This document shows, piece by piece, positions 16,768 to 25,571 of a stretch of 64,000 nt of DNA (positions are counted from its first letter, which is position 1; every line of letters starts with the position of its first letter). The stretch is from Streptomyces actuosus (lineage in GTDB: Bacteria; Actinomycetota; Actinomycetes; Streptomycetales; Streptomycetaceae): assembly GCF_016921115.1 (NCBI RefSeq), contig NZ_JAFFZS010000007.1, positions 1 to 64,000 on the forward strand, read 5' to 3'. Both the position numbers and the translations under genes were made by a program. Under the pieces are notes generated by a model. The model saw nothing but the letters and a program-made list of their open reading frames with translations. It did not search any database and was not told where the DNA came from.

Positions 16768-18156
16768 TCAATCTACGGTGCGCAGGTAGTCGGCTGCCCT
16801 GGTTTCCAGTTCGACAGCGGCTGGGATGCCGCGCCGCCGGTACGGCGAGAGGAAGGAGCGCATCTCCACGACGCGCTGCCGAGCTCGGCCGGAGTAGACG
16901 CCTTCCTCCATAGCGTCGAGGGCCTTGGACCAGGTTGCACACGCCTCTTCCACATTGCCCGTAGCAATCTGTGTCGCCCCGAGGTATCCGAGCGTCACGG
17001 CGTGCGTCCTCTTGAATGCAGGTCCGCGAGTCCGGACGCTGCGGTCAAATTGGCTGATTGCCCCCTTATGGTCCTTGAGGTCGCGCAAGGTGCATGCCGT
17101 CTCATGGGCCAGTGAAGCCTCGCCGAAGAAGAAGGTTCTGGCGGGCTCTTCGATGCCGTCATGGGCGCTGCGGAGGTCGTCTTCGGCCTGAAGCAGCGTC
17201 TTCATCGCCTTCTTGTCCTGCCCAGTTGCAGCGAGACAACGGGAATGGACAACGCCGAGCAGTGCCCGCTCTCGTGGCGTCGCGGACTGATATCGCTGGC
17301 CAGCGACTGAGGCCGTCGAGAGCTCCAGGGCCTTGCTGAACAGACCCAGGTCTAGGGCTTGATGCGCCATGGCACGGAAGATGTGGCCCGAGAGCGGAGC
17401 GTCGGCAGCTCGGGCGGCCAGCTTCAGTCCAAGAGCGAAATACCGCTCGGCGATGTCATGCTCGCCGTTGTCGAAAGCCATCCAGCCGCTGAGGTAGGAC
17501 GCTTCTGCCGCGGCGGAGAACATCTGGCGGCGGACGTGGTCATTGGGGAACGTTCCTACGAGATAGCGGGCGACGTCCGAGCGCAGGTACTCGACGAGAG
17601 CGGTCCGGCCGTGTCCGCCGCCCCGGCGCTGGTCCATACGTGAGAAGGCCAACGTCATTTCGCGCACGTTCTCTACGTCGCCTCCGCCGACGCGCTGGGA
17701 GCCCTTCTGTTCCGAGTTGGCTGGATCCCTTGCCATCTCGGTCCACCAGGCGTCGGAGGGGACAACAAGGGCGGCGGCCGAGTACACGCCTCCACGCAGT
17801 AGGTTCCGCCTGTCCGGATCCAAGTCAGTGCTCCCCAAGTCGGTCAGCGCGGTCAGCGGATCGACGCGCCAGTCCAGCGCCCCCTGCGCCGGCGAGTCAG
17901 GCGCTGTGAACCCGGCTTCGGCAGGAGTGATGATGCGCTTCAGGCGACGGGACAGCGCCTCGCACATGATTATGGGGGCCTGACCAGATGGGGCGTGTCC
18001 GGCCACCCAGTGCTGGACGTGCTGGCGAGCGATGTGGGCGTAGTCGGTCAGGCCGCTCTCATTTGCGATTCGCACGAAGGCGCTCGCCGCCTGGGCCCGT
18101 GACCAGCCTGCATCCTTCAGTAACGCCTCGAACCGTTCGTTCCGCTCGCGCGCCAT
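16768..18156 (-). CDS. Transcriptional regulator with TPR-like repeats
   Basis: This is a 462-residue protein of a common Streptomyces regulator type. The N-terminal region (about 1-80: DAGWSRAQAASAFVRIANES...HVQHWVAGHAPSG) looks like a helix-turn-helix domain that reads pattern-spaced DNA. Then come several helical repeats, including AAEASYLSGWMAFDNGEH, YFALGLKLAARAADAPLSG and LGVVHSRCLAATGQDKKA, that resemble tetratricopeptide repeats. It is divergent from the HATPase gene. As the only obvious regulator here, it probably controls the lanthipeptide cluster, which is inference from location. Confidence 0.75.
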   Translation of the reverse strand: MARERNERFEALLKDAGWSRAQAASAFVRIANESGLTDYAHIARQHVQHWVAGHAPSGQAPIIMCEALSRRLKRIITPAEAGFTAPDSPAQGALDWRVDPLTALTDLGSTDLDPDRRNLLRGGVYSAAALVVPSDAWWTEMARDPANSEQKGSQRVGGGDVENVREMTLAFSRMDQRRGGGHGRTALVEYLRSDVARYLVGTFPNDHVRRQMFSAAAEASYLSGWMAFDNGEHDIAERYFALGLKLAARAADAPLSGHIFRAMAHQALDLGLFSKALELSTASVAGQRYQSATPRERALLGVVHSRCLAATGQDKKAMKTLLQAEDDLRSAHDGIEEPARTFFFGEASLAHETACTLRDLKDHKGAISQFDRSVRTRGPAFKRTHAVTLGYLGATQIATGNVEEACATWSKALDAMEEGVYSGRARQRVVEMRSFLSPYRRRGIPAAVELETRAADYLRTVD

Positions 18157-18484
18157 GATGCGGCCCCCGCCTGCTGATGATCTTGAGTCAGATTTGTCAA
18201 CTGCGCTCGGCGCGCGTCGACATGAGGTGGCAATCCAAACCTATTGCTGAATCCCAGACGACATCCACTGAACTGAACCGAAAGCCTTTGCCGCCGTTGA
18301 CCGGAAGTGAGTAAACGATCTTGTGTCACGTTTGGCAGCGGCGCTCCCGCTGGCGGGTACCCGGGTCGAGCCGGGGGCGGTTTGCTGTTCGTAACCACCA
18401 CGTGGCTCGCGTATGGGGCGCCGATTGCTGAGCTGCCCAGCCCTCTGGGCGCCGGAGCCCCCAGCCATGAAACAGGGAGTCCCC
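18157..18484. promoter_or_regulatory. Divergent intergenic region of the lanthipeptide locus
   Basis: The 328 bp between the minus-strand regulator and the plus-strand HATPase gene should contain both promoters and any site bound by the regulator. It includes a less GC-rich stretch near 18185-18250. I did not find a convincing palindrome or tandem operator. Confidence 0.4.
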
Positions 18485-19087
18485 GTGAACCCGTCCCCGC
18501 ACTACCCCGCCCCCACCGCCGCGGTGACGGCCGGGTTCAGCACCAGACCTGTGCCGTCCACCTCTGTGCCCACGCAGCGTCCCGACAGCGTCAAGGAGGA
18601 GTCCCAGCCCAAGCTGTTACGGCTCCGCTTCATGGTGCCTGACGAACCGGTGTTCGTGTGGGACGGAAGCGTTACTGCGACCGCCGCCGCTGGCAGGAAC
18701 GCCCGGCTTCTCGCTCGTACCCGCCTCACCGTGGCCCGGTGGACGGGCGATGTCGAGGACGCAGCCCGGATCGTGGAGAAGCTCGTGGACAACGCGGTCA
18801 GGCACACTCCCGTGGACGAGACCGACAAGATCCAGGTGCATCTGTACGTCGACTCCGCCGGCCAGCTGCTGGTCGAGGTCGATGACCCGATGCCGGAGCT
18901 CCCCGGCTTCTTCGCCGCGTTGGCCTGGCAACCTGCCGGTGAGGGCGAGAAGCCCCGCGGCCTGTGGTGTGTGCAGGAGGCTGGGGCCGAACTTGCCTTT
19001 CGCCGTCGACGGGACGCGAACGGCCTGGTGATGGGCAAAGCCGTTCAAGCCCGGCTGGCCGGGGCAGTTCTGGAGGTCTCGGCATGA
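18485..19087 (+). CDS. HATPase_c (anti-sigma-factor-like) ATP-binding protein
   Basis: The 200-residue protein has a GHKL-type ATPase core: the N-box IVEKLVDNAVRHTP (about residues 95-110) and the D-box region VEVDDPMPELP, then GLWCVQEAGAEL with shortened G-motifs. In Streptomyces such stand-alone proteins act as serine-kinase-like or anti-sigma regulators, and they occur near FxLD lanthipeptide genes. The start GTG 18485 follows AGGGAG five bases upstream. The longer frame upstream (from 18413) lacks a good ribosome site. It overlaps the next gene by ATGA. Confidence 0.7.
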   Translation: MNPSPHYPAPTAAVTAGFSTRPVPSTSVPTQRPDSVKEESQPKLLRLRFMVPDEPVFVWDGSVTATAAAGRNARLLARTRLTVARWTGDVEDAARIVEKLVDNAVRHTPVDETDKIQVHLYVDSAGQLLVEVDDPMPELPGFFAALAWQPAGEGEKPRGLWCVQEAGAELAFRRRRDANGLVMGKAVQARLAGAVLEVSA

Positions 19088-19671
19088 CGACGACACAACT
19101 GCCCCGCCGTGATTCCAAGGTCGACCAGCGTCGCCCCGCCCCGGAGGTCCATTTCAACGAACCGCTGTTGAGGGGTGTGCCCCGCGAGCCGGCTGCGGAC
19201 ATGGGCACTTTGGCCGACCGCATCCGGCGCCTGATGGCTCTCTCGACGGGACAGCAGCTCACGCTTCCGCTCGGCGGTCAGTACTTCGACATCGTCGTCA
19301 CCGCGAGCGGTCCCGCCGCATACGGGGTGGTGAGACTCATGGACGAGATCCAGCGGTCCCCGGGCGACGCCCCGGACGCCTGTGGCCCCGTCATCGAGGA
19401 TCCCCAGCGTGGCTGGCTGATCTGGCTCGTTCCGCCTGGGACCAGTGACCGATGGGCGCCCCACCGCTTCGCGATGTGCCTCGGCAGGCCGCATCAGCTC
19501 GCGCTCCCTCCGCTGGATCAGAGCGAGCCGCCCGGTCCGTACTGGCTGAGGCGCTGCCGCAGCGACCGCCTCGTGCCTTCTGGGCCGCTGCGGGATCACC
19601 TCAACCAGTTCCAGCCCGGCCCCGTGCCGCACGAAACGCTACTGAGCTCGGTACTGAACGACATCTCGTGA
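19084..19671 (+). CDS. Hypothetical protein of the lanthipeptide locus (195 aa)
   Basis: The gene starts at ATG 19084 inside the stop codon of the HATPase gene, so the pair is translationally coupled. The protein has a basic N-terminus and a central stretch ADRIRRLMALSTGQQLTLPLGGQYFDIVV, then GWLIWLVPPGTSDRW. It contains no transmembrane segment and no recognised domain. Conserved pairs of an HATPase protein with such a partner occur in Streptomyces, but function is unknown. Confidence 0.65.
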   Translation: MTTTQLPRRDSKVDQRRPAPEVHFNEPLLRGVPREPAADMGTLADRIRRLMALSTGQQLTLPLGGQYFDIVVTASGPAAYGVVRLMDEIQRSPGDAPDACGPVIEDPQRGWLIWLVPPGTSDRWAPHRFAMCLGRPHQLALPPLDQSEPPGPYWLRRCRSDRLVPSGPLRDHLNQFQPGPVPHETLLSSVLNDIS

Positions 19672-19838
19672 TCTCCGCGTACGGCGAGGCGCCCCGTCCT
19701 CTCCGCACGCGGCACTAGCTCCCTGCTGCCGAGGCTTTCATTTCCCCCGGTATGGGTGGCAGGGCCTTGACCGTAGAGGAATCAGGGAGCGGGCGTCACG
19801 GCTCCACGACCCAGACCTCCCTGTCGATGAGGAATCCC

Positions 19839-20042
19839 ATGTGCCAGCACCAACCACCATGTCCACCAACAGATGCTACGGATCGTGAAGCCGCTCGTGC
19901 CGCAGCCCAGCAACCGGCGCAGGGCTGGACGCTGCTCTGCAACGGAGTCCTCCTCTTCGCGGACACCGGCGAGTTGCTGCCGGACGGGCGGATCATCGCA
20001 CCGAACCGCCCGCTCTCACACGCGGTGGCGGCTGCGGCATGA
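19839..20042 (+). CDS. DUF5999-family small protein
   Basis: The 67-residue protein starts MCQHQPPCPPTDATDREAAR and contains QGWTLLCNGVLLFADTGELL and LPDGRIIAPNRPL, which are signatures of DUF5999, a short Cys-containing protein widespread in Streptomyces. The ATG at 19839 has a GAGGA ribosome binding site. It overlaps the following gene by ATGA. DUF5999 genes often sit beside regulatory or ATP-binding small genes; the biochemical role is unknown. Confidence 0.75.
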   Translation: MCQHQPPCPPTDATDREAARAAAQQPAQGWTLLCNGVLLFADTGELLPDGRIIAPNRPLSHAVAAAA

Positions 20043-20722
20043 CCCTCCCTGCGCCGTGGTCCGCCGTCGTCCCATACGTCACCGCCCGCCGTGGCGAGGA
20101 ACCAGAAGTCGCGGCCATGCTCGGCCTCCGGCCCGACGGCGGAGGGCTGTGCTACTTGGACGAGGGACCGGATGATCGGGACGACCAAGGAGTTCTCTGG
20201 GCCCGGTGCTCGCAATCCCGCGATGACGGCTGGCCGGTCGGGTCTCCACGATGGGGCTTGGTACATCCGTCTCGGCAGCGCGAGACGATGCAGGGCCTAC
20301 GGTGTCAGGTCTGCATCGTCTCGCCGGCCAGCCGCACCGCCAGCGGTTACCTGTTCCTCGCAACGCGGCCAAGAGACGCAACGCCGCCGGATTGGCCCGA
20401 GGGAGTCCTCACCTGGCAGCCGCCCCTCTGCCTCGACTGTGCCGCAACCGCGGTCGAGCGGTGCCCCCACCTGCTGAAGCACGGCGCGGTCGCGATACGG
20501 GCACGTGTTCCGCGCCTCTACGGGGTGGTCGGCACGCTCTACACCACGGGGGCTGATCTGCGGCCGGTGCCCGTGGTGGTGAGCGACGAGGCGAAGGACG
20601 TCCCACTGCCCTATAAGGACCACCTGCTCAGGCCCTGGTTTCTCGCCTCGCAGCTCGTGCGCGAGCTGCGCGGCGTATCGGTTGTCGACCTCGAACGGGA
20701 GATCGCGACAGCCCGCCTCTAG
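20039..20722 (+). CDS. Hypothetical protein with paired cysteines (227 aa)
   Basis: Coupled to the DUF5999 gene by an ATGA overlap. The protein contains a C-x-x-C motif (GLRCQVCIVSPASR, about residue 87) and a second CxxC set (PLCLDCAATAVERCPHL, about residue 130), so it could bind zinc. The rest shows no recognised family. The gene ends before a strong hairpin, closing this small operon upstream of the lanthipeptide precursor. Confidence 0.6.
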   Translation: MTLPAPWSAVVPYVTARRGEEPEVAAMLGLRPDGGGLCYLDEGPDDRDDQGVLWARCSQSRDDGWPVGSPRWGLVHPSRQRETMQGLRCQVCIVSPASRTASGYLFLATRPRDATPPDWPEGVLTWQPPLCLDCAATAVERCPHLLKHGAVAIRARVPRLYGVVGTLYTTGADLRPVPVVVSDEAKDVPLPYKDHLLRPWFLASQLVRELRGVSVVDLEREIATARL

Positions 20723-20725
20723 ACG

Positions 20726-20771
20726 GCCGCCTCGGTGAGTCGGTGAGTACGAGCCCGACCACCGAGGCGGC
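20726..20771 (+). terminator. Hairpin terminator after the small-gene operon
   Basis: GCCGCCTCGGTG pairs perfectly with CACCGAGGCGGC across a 22-base loop that itself can form a short GTCGG/CCGAC stem. It begins a few bases after the stop codon of the 20039 gene and separates that operon from the precursor gene, which must therefore have its own promoter in about 20772-20942. Confidence 0.7.
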
Positions 20772-20942
20772 GCAAGACTCCGGCCTGGGACAGGCTGCCC
20801 TGCACGTTCTACGTCGAGGGCATGGCACCTCGGGCCGGTGGCCGGGAACCACCTCTGCGGCGCTGTGGTCTTCATACGCTCCGCACGGAGGTGCCTGGCA
20901 GAACCACCATCCGCAAATCCACTCGCAGTCACGGGAGTTCGC

Positions 20943-21119
20943 ATGAGTCCCCAGATCACACACACCACGCAGGTGAAGCCGCAGGGCTCGGGCACGACGT
21001 CGGACGGTTTCGACCTGGACGTCACCCTGGTCGAGGTCTCCGACACCGCCGGGCTGATCAGCCTGACGGACGACGGCTGTGGCGAGACCTGCGGCGCCTG
21101 CACCACCAACGTGGCCTGA
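20943..21119 (+). CDS. FxLD-family lanthipeptide precursor
   Basis: The 58-residue peptide has the leader motif F23-D-L-D26 that names the family, and a Cys/Thr-rich C-terminal core from about residue 38. Cys46, Cys50 and Cys53 can form thioether rings with dehydrated Ser40, Thr42, Thr49, Thr54 or Thr55. An Asp43-Asp44-Gly45 run stands directly before the first cysteine; Asp-Gly is the preferred site for aspartate methylation and aspartimide formation by PIMT-like enzymes, and the cluster encodes one. GGGAG lies six bases before ATG 20943. LanB, LanC and a fused SpaB_C/methyltransferase follow downstream. Ring pattern and cleavage site cannot be read from sequence. Confidence 0.9.
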   Translation: MSPQITHTTQVKPQGSGTTSDGFDLDVTLVEVSDTAGLISLTDDGCGETCGACTTNVA

Positions 21120-21140
21120 CCTGACACGCACGTCATCCCA

Positions 21141-21180
21141 GGCCGGTGCCTTCGCGCCTCATCGAGCGAAGGCACCGGCC
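21141..21180 (+). terminator. Attenuator hairpin between precursor and lantibiotic dehydratase
   Basis: A perfect 15-bp inverted repeat (GGCCGGTGCCTTCGC with GCGAAGGCACCGGCC, 10-base loop) starts 21 bp after the precursor stop. No U-run follows, as is usual in high-GC genomes. It would let most transcripts end after the precursor while some read through into the biosynthetic genes, a common arrangement in lanthipeptide clusters that yields excess substrate over enzyme. Confidence 0.8.
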
Positions 21181-21202
21181 GCCCGCCTGGACCACGGAGG
21201 TC

Positions 21203-24200
21203 GTGTTGGCTTCGAGCACCGCGTTCCGCGCTGGGAAGACCGCTATCCTCCGTGCGGTCGCTCGGCCGGAACTTCCCGTATCCCCGTGCCCCGACCTGGA
21301 TGACCTGTCCCCGCGGAGCGCGGTTGCCCGCCTCGCGTGGCTGCGCCAGGTGTGGTCCGAAGAGGGCGTTGCCGAAGCCCTGGATCACGCCAGCCCGGCT
21401 CTTGCCTCGCAGGTGCGCGTGCTGTGCTCAGCCAGCAACCCGGCCGAGCGTGATGTGCGGCGAGCGGTCGCTTCGGTAGCCCGCTACGTCCTGCGCGCGG
21501 AACACCGGGCGACGCCGTTCGGCCTGTTCGCTGGCGTTGCCTCGGCCTCGATCGGGGCACGGGCACGCGTGAAGTGGGGTCCGGAACACACGGCCGTCGG
21601 CCGGGCGAGTGCGGAGTGGCTGACTGCCGTCATCGAGCGGCTGGAGTCGTGCCCCGAGCTGCTTGAGCGCCTGGCGGTGGTCCTCAACAACACCACGGCG
21701 AGCCGTGGTGATCGGCTCATCGTGCCGTACAAGTCCGACCGCCAGGGCGCCCGTGGGCGCGCGGTCGAGGCGTCCCTGGCCCTGACCGACCCGGTGAAGC
21801 TGGTCCTGTGTAGCGCCCGAGAGCCCATCCGCGTCGGGCTGCTCGTGGACAAGCTGACGGCCGAATTCCCAGCGGCGGGACCGGCGAAGGCTCACCGCCT
21901 CGTACGGGAGCTGATTCGGAACGAGGTCCTGATCACCAGCCTGCACGCTCCGAGCACCGAAACGGACGCGCTGGGATACTTGCTGGGCCAACTCGGCACA
22001 GCGGGGGCGGACGGTATGGCACCGATCGCCGCCGCCATCCGTGAACTGCACGCCGTCCGTGACGACCTGAGTGATTGCGCCTCGCGCAGCGGACGGAGCC
22101 GAGCCGCTACGCGCATGCGGGCTCAAGTTCCGGAGCTACGTCGCCACCCCGTGGCTCTCGACTTACGCCTGGACGCGGAGGTCGAGCTTCCCGAAGAGGT
22201 CGCCCACGAGATCGCGCGTGCCGCCACCGTCCTGACCCGGGTCAGCGCCCATCCGTACGGGACGGCGTCGTGGAAGGCGTATCAGCGCCGGTTCTACGAG
22301 AAGTACGGCATCGGCACGATGGTGCCGCTCAACGAAGTCGTCGCCGACAGCGGCACCGGCTTTCCCGACGGTTATCCGGGCACCCAAGACGACGGGCGCC
22401 GCTCCCGCTTGTCCGTACGGGACGACACCTTGGTACGGCTGGCGCAGACCGCTGTCCTCGACGGCCGCGACGAGGTCGTGCTCACCGACGAGCTGGTAGC
22501 GGCCATGGAGCTGGGGCCCGAGCGCCCGAGGGTGCCGCCGCACCTTGAAGTCAGTGTCCGCGTGTGCGCCGCCAGCACCGAGGACCTGGACCGCGGGCGC
22601 TTCCGGCTGGAGGTCGCGAGCGTGTCACGTGGCGTCGGTGTCACCACGGGCCGGTTCCTCAGCGTGCTGGCTCCCGACGCCCGCGAACGGCTGTCAGCGG
22701 AACTGGCCGACCTTCCGTCCGCGGACGCCGGCACCATCCCCGCCCAGTTGTCCTTCCCGCCGCTGCTGCCCACGAGCGCCCACGTCACCCGGGCCCCGCA
22801 GGTCCTGTCCACCGTGATCAGTGTTCACGAGCACCGGGCCGCCAGCGGCGATGTGCTCGCGCCCGAAGACCTGGCGGTGGCCTGCGATGGGCGTCGCATG
22901 TACCTGGCTGCACCCGAGCGCGGGCGACGGATCGAGGCCGTGGGAATGCACGCGCTGAACCTCAGGGAGCACACCCCGCCCCTGGTGCGGTTCCTCACCG
23001 AGCTGTCGCGCGCCCAATGCGCGCAGGTCACCTCGTTCGACTGGGGCGCCGCGAAAGCCATGCCGTTCCTGCCCCGATTGCGCTACGGGCGCACGGTGCT
23101 TGCCTCGGCACGGTGGCGGATGGAAGCGACCGAGCTGCCCGGCCGCGACCGCCCCCAGGCGCAGTGGGACACCGCCCTCGAAGACCTGCGGACCCGGAGA
23201 CGGATGCCTCAGCGGATCGACCTCGCCGAGGACGACCGGCGCCTGCGCCTCGACCTCGGCCAAGCCGGACATCGAACGCTGCTGCGCCAGCATCTGAACC
23301 GCGTCGGCACTGCCGTCCTCGTCGAAGCCTCGGACGCCGACGCGTACGGGTGGTGCGGCGGCCGGGCGCATGAGGTCGTCTTGCCACTCAAGGCGACGCG
23401 ATCACCGGGGTGGCCGTCCTTGCCGACCCCCGTCCCCTCCCGCACCTTCTCCCCAGAGCAGATCCAGACGCCGGGCGTCTCGTCTCTGCTGCTGGCCACC
23501 CTGTACGGCGACCTGCGCCGTCAGGACGCCCTGCTCTCCCAGCATCTCCCGAACCTGCTGGATCGACTCGGTGGCCCGCCGTGGTGGTTCATCCGCTTCC
23601 GCGACCCGGATCATCACCTGCGAGTGCGCATCGCGCTGCCCGGCCCCGAAGCCTTCGCCGAGACCGCCCGCACGATCGGTACCTGGGCTGAGGAACTGCG
23701 TACCACGGGCCTGCTGTCGGACATGCGCTTCCCCACCTCTTACCGTGAGATGGGCCGTTGGGGCTCGGGCGCGGCGTGGGACGCCGCCGAGGAGGTGTTC
23801 CGGGCGGACTCGCGCGCCGTCGTCACTCAGCTCCGCCAGCTCCAGCGTCCGCACCAACGTGCGCTGGTGGCCGCGCACACGATCTCGATCGCCACCGCGT
23901 TCCTCGGCAGCACCGAGGCCGCGATGCGCTGGCTGGTCGACCACATCCCGCCAGTCGCCCCTGTTGCGGTGCCGCGTCCGCAATTCACCGAAGCCGTACG
24001 GCTGGCCGATCCGTCCGACGGCTGGTCGGCCCTGCGCACCGTGGCCGGTGGACAGGCCGTCATGGAGGCGTGGGCCGACCGGGACGCAGCAGTCGCCGCC
24101 TACCGGCTGCATCTTCCCGGCCCTGACACCGAAGGCATCGTCCTGGACGACGTCCTCTCCTCACTGCTGCACGTCCACTTCGTCCGGCACGTCGCGGTCG

Positions 24201-24277
24201 ACTTCCCCGAGGAAGAGGTCTGCCTCTACCTCACGCGCGCCGCCGCCCTGGCCTGGTTGTCGCGGAGGGCCCGATGA
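21203..24277 (+). CDS. Class I lanthipeptide dehydratase (LanB, full-length with elimination domain)
   Basis: The 1024-residue protein contains the glutamylation part early (LRAEHRATPFGLFAGVASAS, a hallmark of LanB) and the elimination/SpaB_C-type part at the C-terminus (LLLATLYGDLRRQDALLSQH, then WWFIRFRDPDHHLRVRIALP and the FPTSYREMGRWGSG helix). LanB uses Glu-tRNA to glutamylate Ser/Thr of the core and then eliminates glutamate, giving dehydro-residues for LanC. GTG 21203 or TTG 21206 is the likely start after GGAGG; the longer frame from 21146 starts inside the attenuator stem and is unlikely. It overlaps the LanC gene by four bases. Full length implies both half-reactions. Confidence 0.9.
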   Translation: MLASSTAFRAGKTAILRAVARPELPVSPCPDLDDLSPRSAVARLAWLRQVWSEEGVAEALDHASPALASQVRVLCSASNPAERDVRRAVASVARYVLRAEHRATPFGLFAGVASASIGARARVKWGPEHTAVGRASAEWLTAVIERLESCPELLERLAVVLNNTTASRGDRLIVPYKSDRQGARGRAVEASLALTDPVKLVLCSAREPIRVGLLVDKLTAEFPAAGPAKAHRLVRELIRNEVLITSLHAPSTETDALGYLLGQLGTAGADGMAPIAAAIRELHAVRDDLSDCASRSGRSRAATRMRAQVPELRRHPVALDLRLDAEVELPEEVAHEIARAATVLTRVSAHPYGTASWKAYQRRFYEKYGIGTMVPLNEVVADSGTGFPDGYPGTQDDGRRSRLSVRDDTLVRLAQTAVLDGRDEVVLTDELVAAMELGPERPRVPPHLEVSVRVCAASTEDLDRGRFRLEVASVSRGVGVTTGRFLSVLAPDARERLSAELADLPSADAGTIPAQLSFPPLLPTSAHVTRAPQVLSTVISVHEHRAASGDVLAPEDLAVACDGRRMYLAAPERGRRIEAVGMHALNLREHTPPLVRFLTELSRAQCAQVTSFDWGAAKAMPFLPRLRYGRTVLASARWRMEATELPGRDRPQAQWDTALEDLRTRRRMPQRIDLAEDDRRLRLDLGQAGHRTLLRQHLNRVGTAVLVEASDADAYGWCGGRAHEVVLPLKATRSPGWPSLPTPVPSRTFSPEQIQTPGVSSLLLATLYGDLRRQDALLSQHLPNLLDRLGGPPWWFIRFRDPDHHLRVRIALPGPEAFAETARTIGTWAEELRTTGLLSDMRFPTSYREMGRWGSGAAWDAAEEVFRADSRAVVTQLRQLQRPHQRALVAAHTISIATAFLGSTEAAMRWLVDHIPPVAPVAVPRPQFTEAVRLADPSDGWSALRTVAGGQAVMEAWADRDAAVAAYRLHLPGPDTEGIVLDDVLSSLLHVHFVRHVAVDFPEEEVCLYLTRAAALAWLSRRAR

Positions 24278-25548
24278 CTCACACACTCGCGGTCAGGACA
24301 GTGGACGCCGTCGCCGAACTTCTCGCCGACCCCGCCACGACGCCGCCGGAAACGGACGCTGCGTCTTCGCACCGCCAGCACCTCGCGTACGGACCCACCG
24401 GCATCGCCCTGCTGCACATCGAGCGAGCCGCCGCCGGCACGGGCTCGTGGAAACGCGCTCATGCCTGGCTCACCGCTGCTGCACGGCAGCCGTTCACCAG
24501 CGGACCCGACAGTCACCCCTTCTACGGCGCGCCCGCCCTCGCCCACGCCTTGGCCTGCGCCGCAGAACACCTGCCGGGCGCCTACCAACGTGCCCGGGAC
24601 TCCCTGGACCGCCAGATGTCCGCCGACGTTCGCCACCGCTTGACCGCCGCGAACCGCCGCGCCGACGCGGGACGCCTTCCGGATCTCGCCGAGTTCGACA
24701 CGATCCGGGGCCTGGTTGGCTACGGGGCCTACTTCCTCCGTCACGACCCGGCCGGGGCCGACGTCCGCACCATCCTCGACTACTGCGTACGGCGCACCGA
24801 GCCGATCACCCACGAGGACGAAGTCCTGCCTGGCTGGTGGACGCCGACCGGACCATCCGGCCGACCCGACGACCGCTTTCCCGGCGGCCACGCCAACAGC
24901 GGCATGGCTCACGGCATCGGCGGCGTCCTCGCGCTGCTGGCCCTCGCCGCGCGACGCGGCATCACCGTCGGCGGGCACCGGGAAGCCCTCCACACGATCC
25001 TGGCCTGGCTGGACCGATGGCAGGAGAAGACCGGCCCCGGCCTCGCCTGGCCGTACTGGGTCACCCGCGAGGAACTGCGCAGCGGCCACCTCGTTCCATC
25101 AGCACCCAAGCGCCCTTCCTGGTGCTACGGCACAGTCGGCGTCGCCCGAGCGCAGCAACTCGCCGCCCTCGCACTCGGCCGCGCCGACCGCCAGATCGAG
25201 GCGGAAGTCGCGATCGTGGCCGCACTCACAGATATCGCCCAGCTCAAGGCCACCACGGACAACGGCCTGTGCCACGGCTTCGCCGGTCTCGCACACGTAG
25301 CGGCCCGGACCGCCGCCGACGCCCACTCGTCGACGGCTGGACGGCTCCGCGCAGCGGTACCACCACTGCTGAGCGCGGTCTGCCCGCCGGGCACCGTCCC
25401 GGAAGACGTGGCCAGGGCGGTCACTCAGAACGAGGAAGCCGGACCCGGATTCCTGAACGGCGCTGCCGGTATGGCGTTGGCGCTTCTGGCTCCTGCCACC
25501 ACCGCCACACCCGCCTCAGCCTGGGACTCCTGCCTGCTCATCGCCTGA
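24274..25548 (+). CDS. Lanthionine synthetase C-like cyclase (LanC)
   Basis: The 424-residue protein carries all LanC landmarks: the HGxxG-type motif as MAHGIGG (His213), the first zinc cysteine in SWCYGTVG (Cys284), and the second zinc pair in CHGFAG (Cys333-His334). Zinc activates precursor cysteine thiols to attack dehydrated Ser/Thr, closing thioether rings. ATG 24274 lies in the stop codon of the LanB gene (ATGA), so stoichiometric expression is likely. The catalytic residues appear intact. Confidence 0.9.
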   Translation: MTHTLAVRTVDAVAELLADPATTPPETDAASSHRQHLAYGPTGIALLHIERAAAGTGSWKRAHAWLTAAARQPFTSGPDSHPFYGAPALAHALACAAEHLPGAYQRARDSLDRQMSADVRHRLTAANRRADAGRLPDLAEFDTIRGLVGYGAYFLRHDPAGADVRTILDYCVRRTEPITHEDEVLPGWWTPTGPSGRPDDRFPGGHANSGMAHGIGGVLALLALAARRGITVGGHREALHTILAWLDRWQEKTGPGLAWPYWVTREELRSGHLVPSAPKRPSWCYGTVGVARAQQLAALALGRADRQIEAEVAIVAALTDIAQLKATTDNGLCHGFAGLAHVAARTAADAHSSTAGRLRAAVPPLLSAVCPPGTVPEDVARAVTQNEEAGPGFLNGAAGMALALLAPATTATPASAWDSCLLIA

Positions 25549-25571
25549 TCCGCCGATCGAAGGACCCCGTC

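Noticed and set aside
21146..21202. Earlier GTG start of LanB
   Set aside because: It lies inside the attenuator stem and has no ribosome site; GGAGG is found only before 21203-21206.
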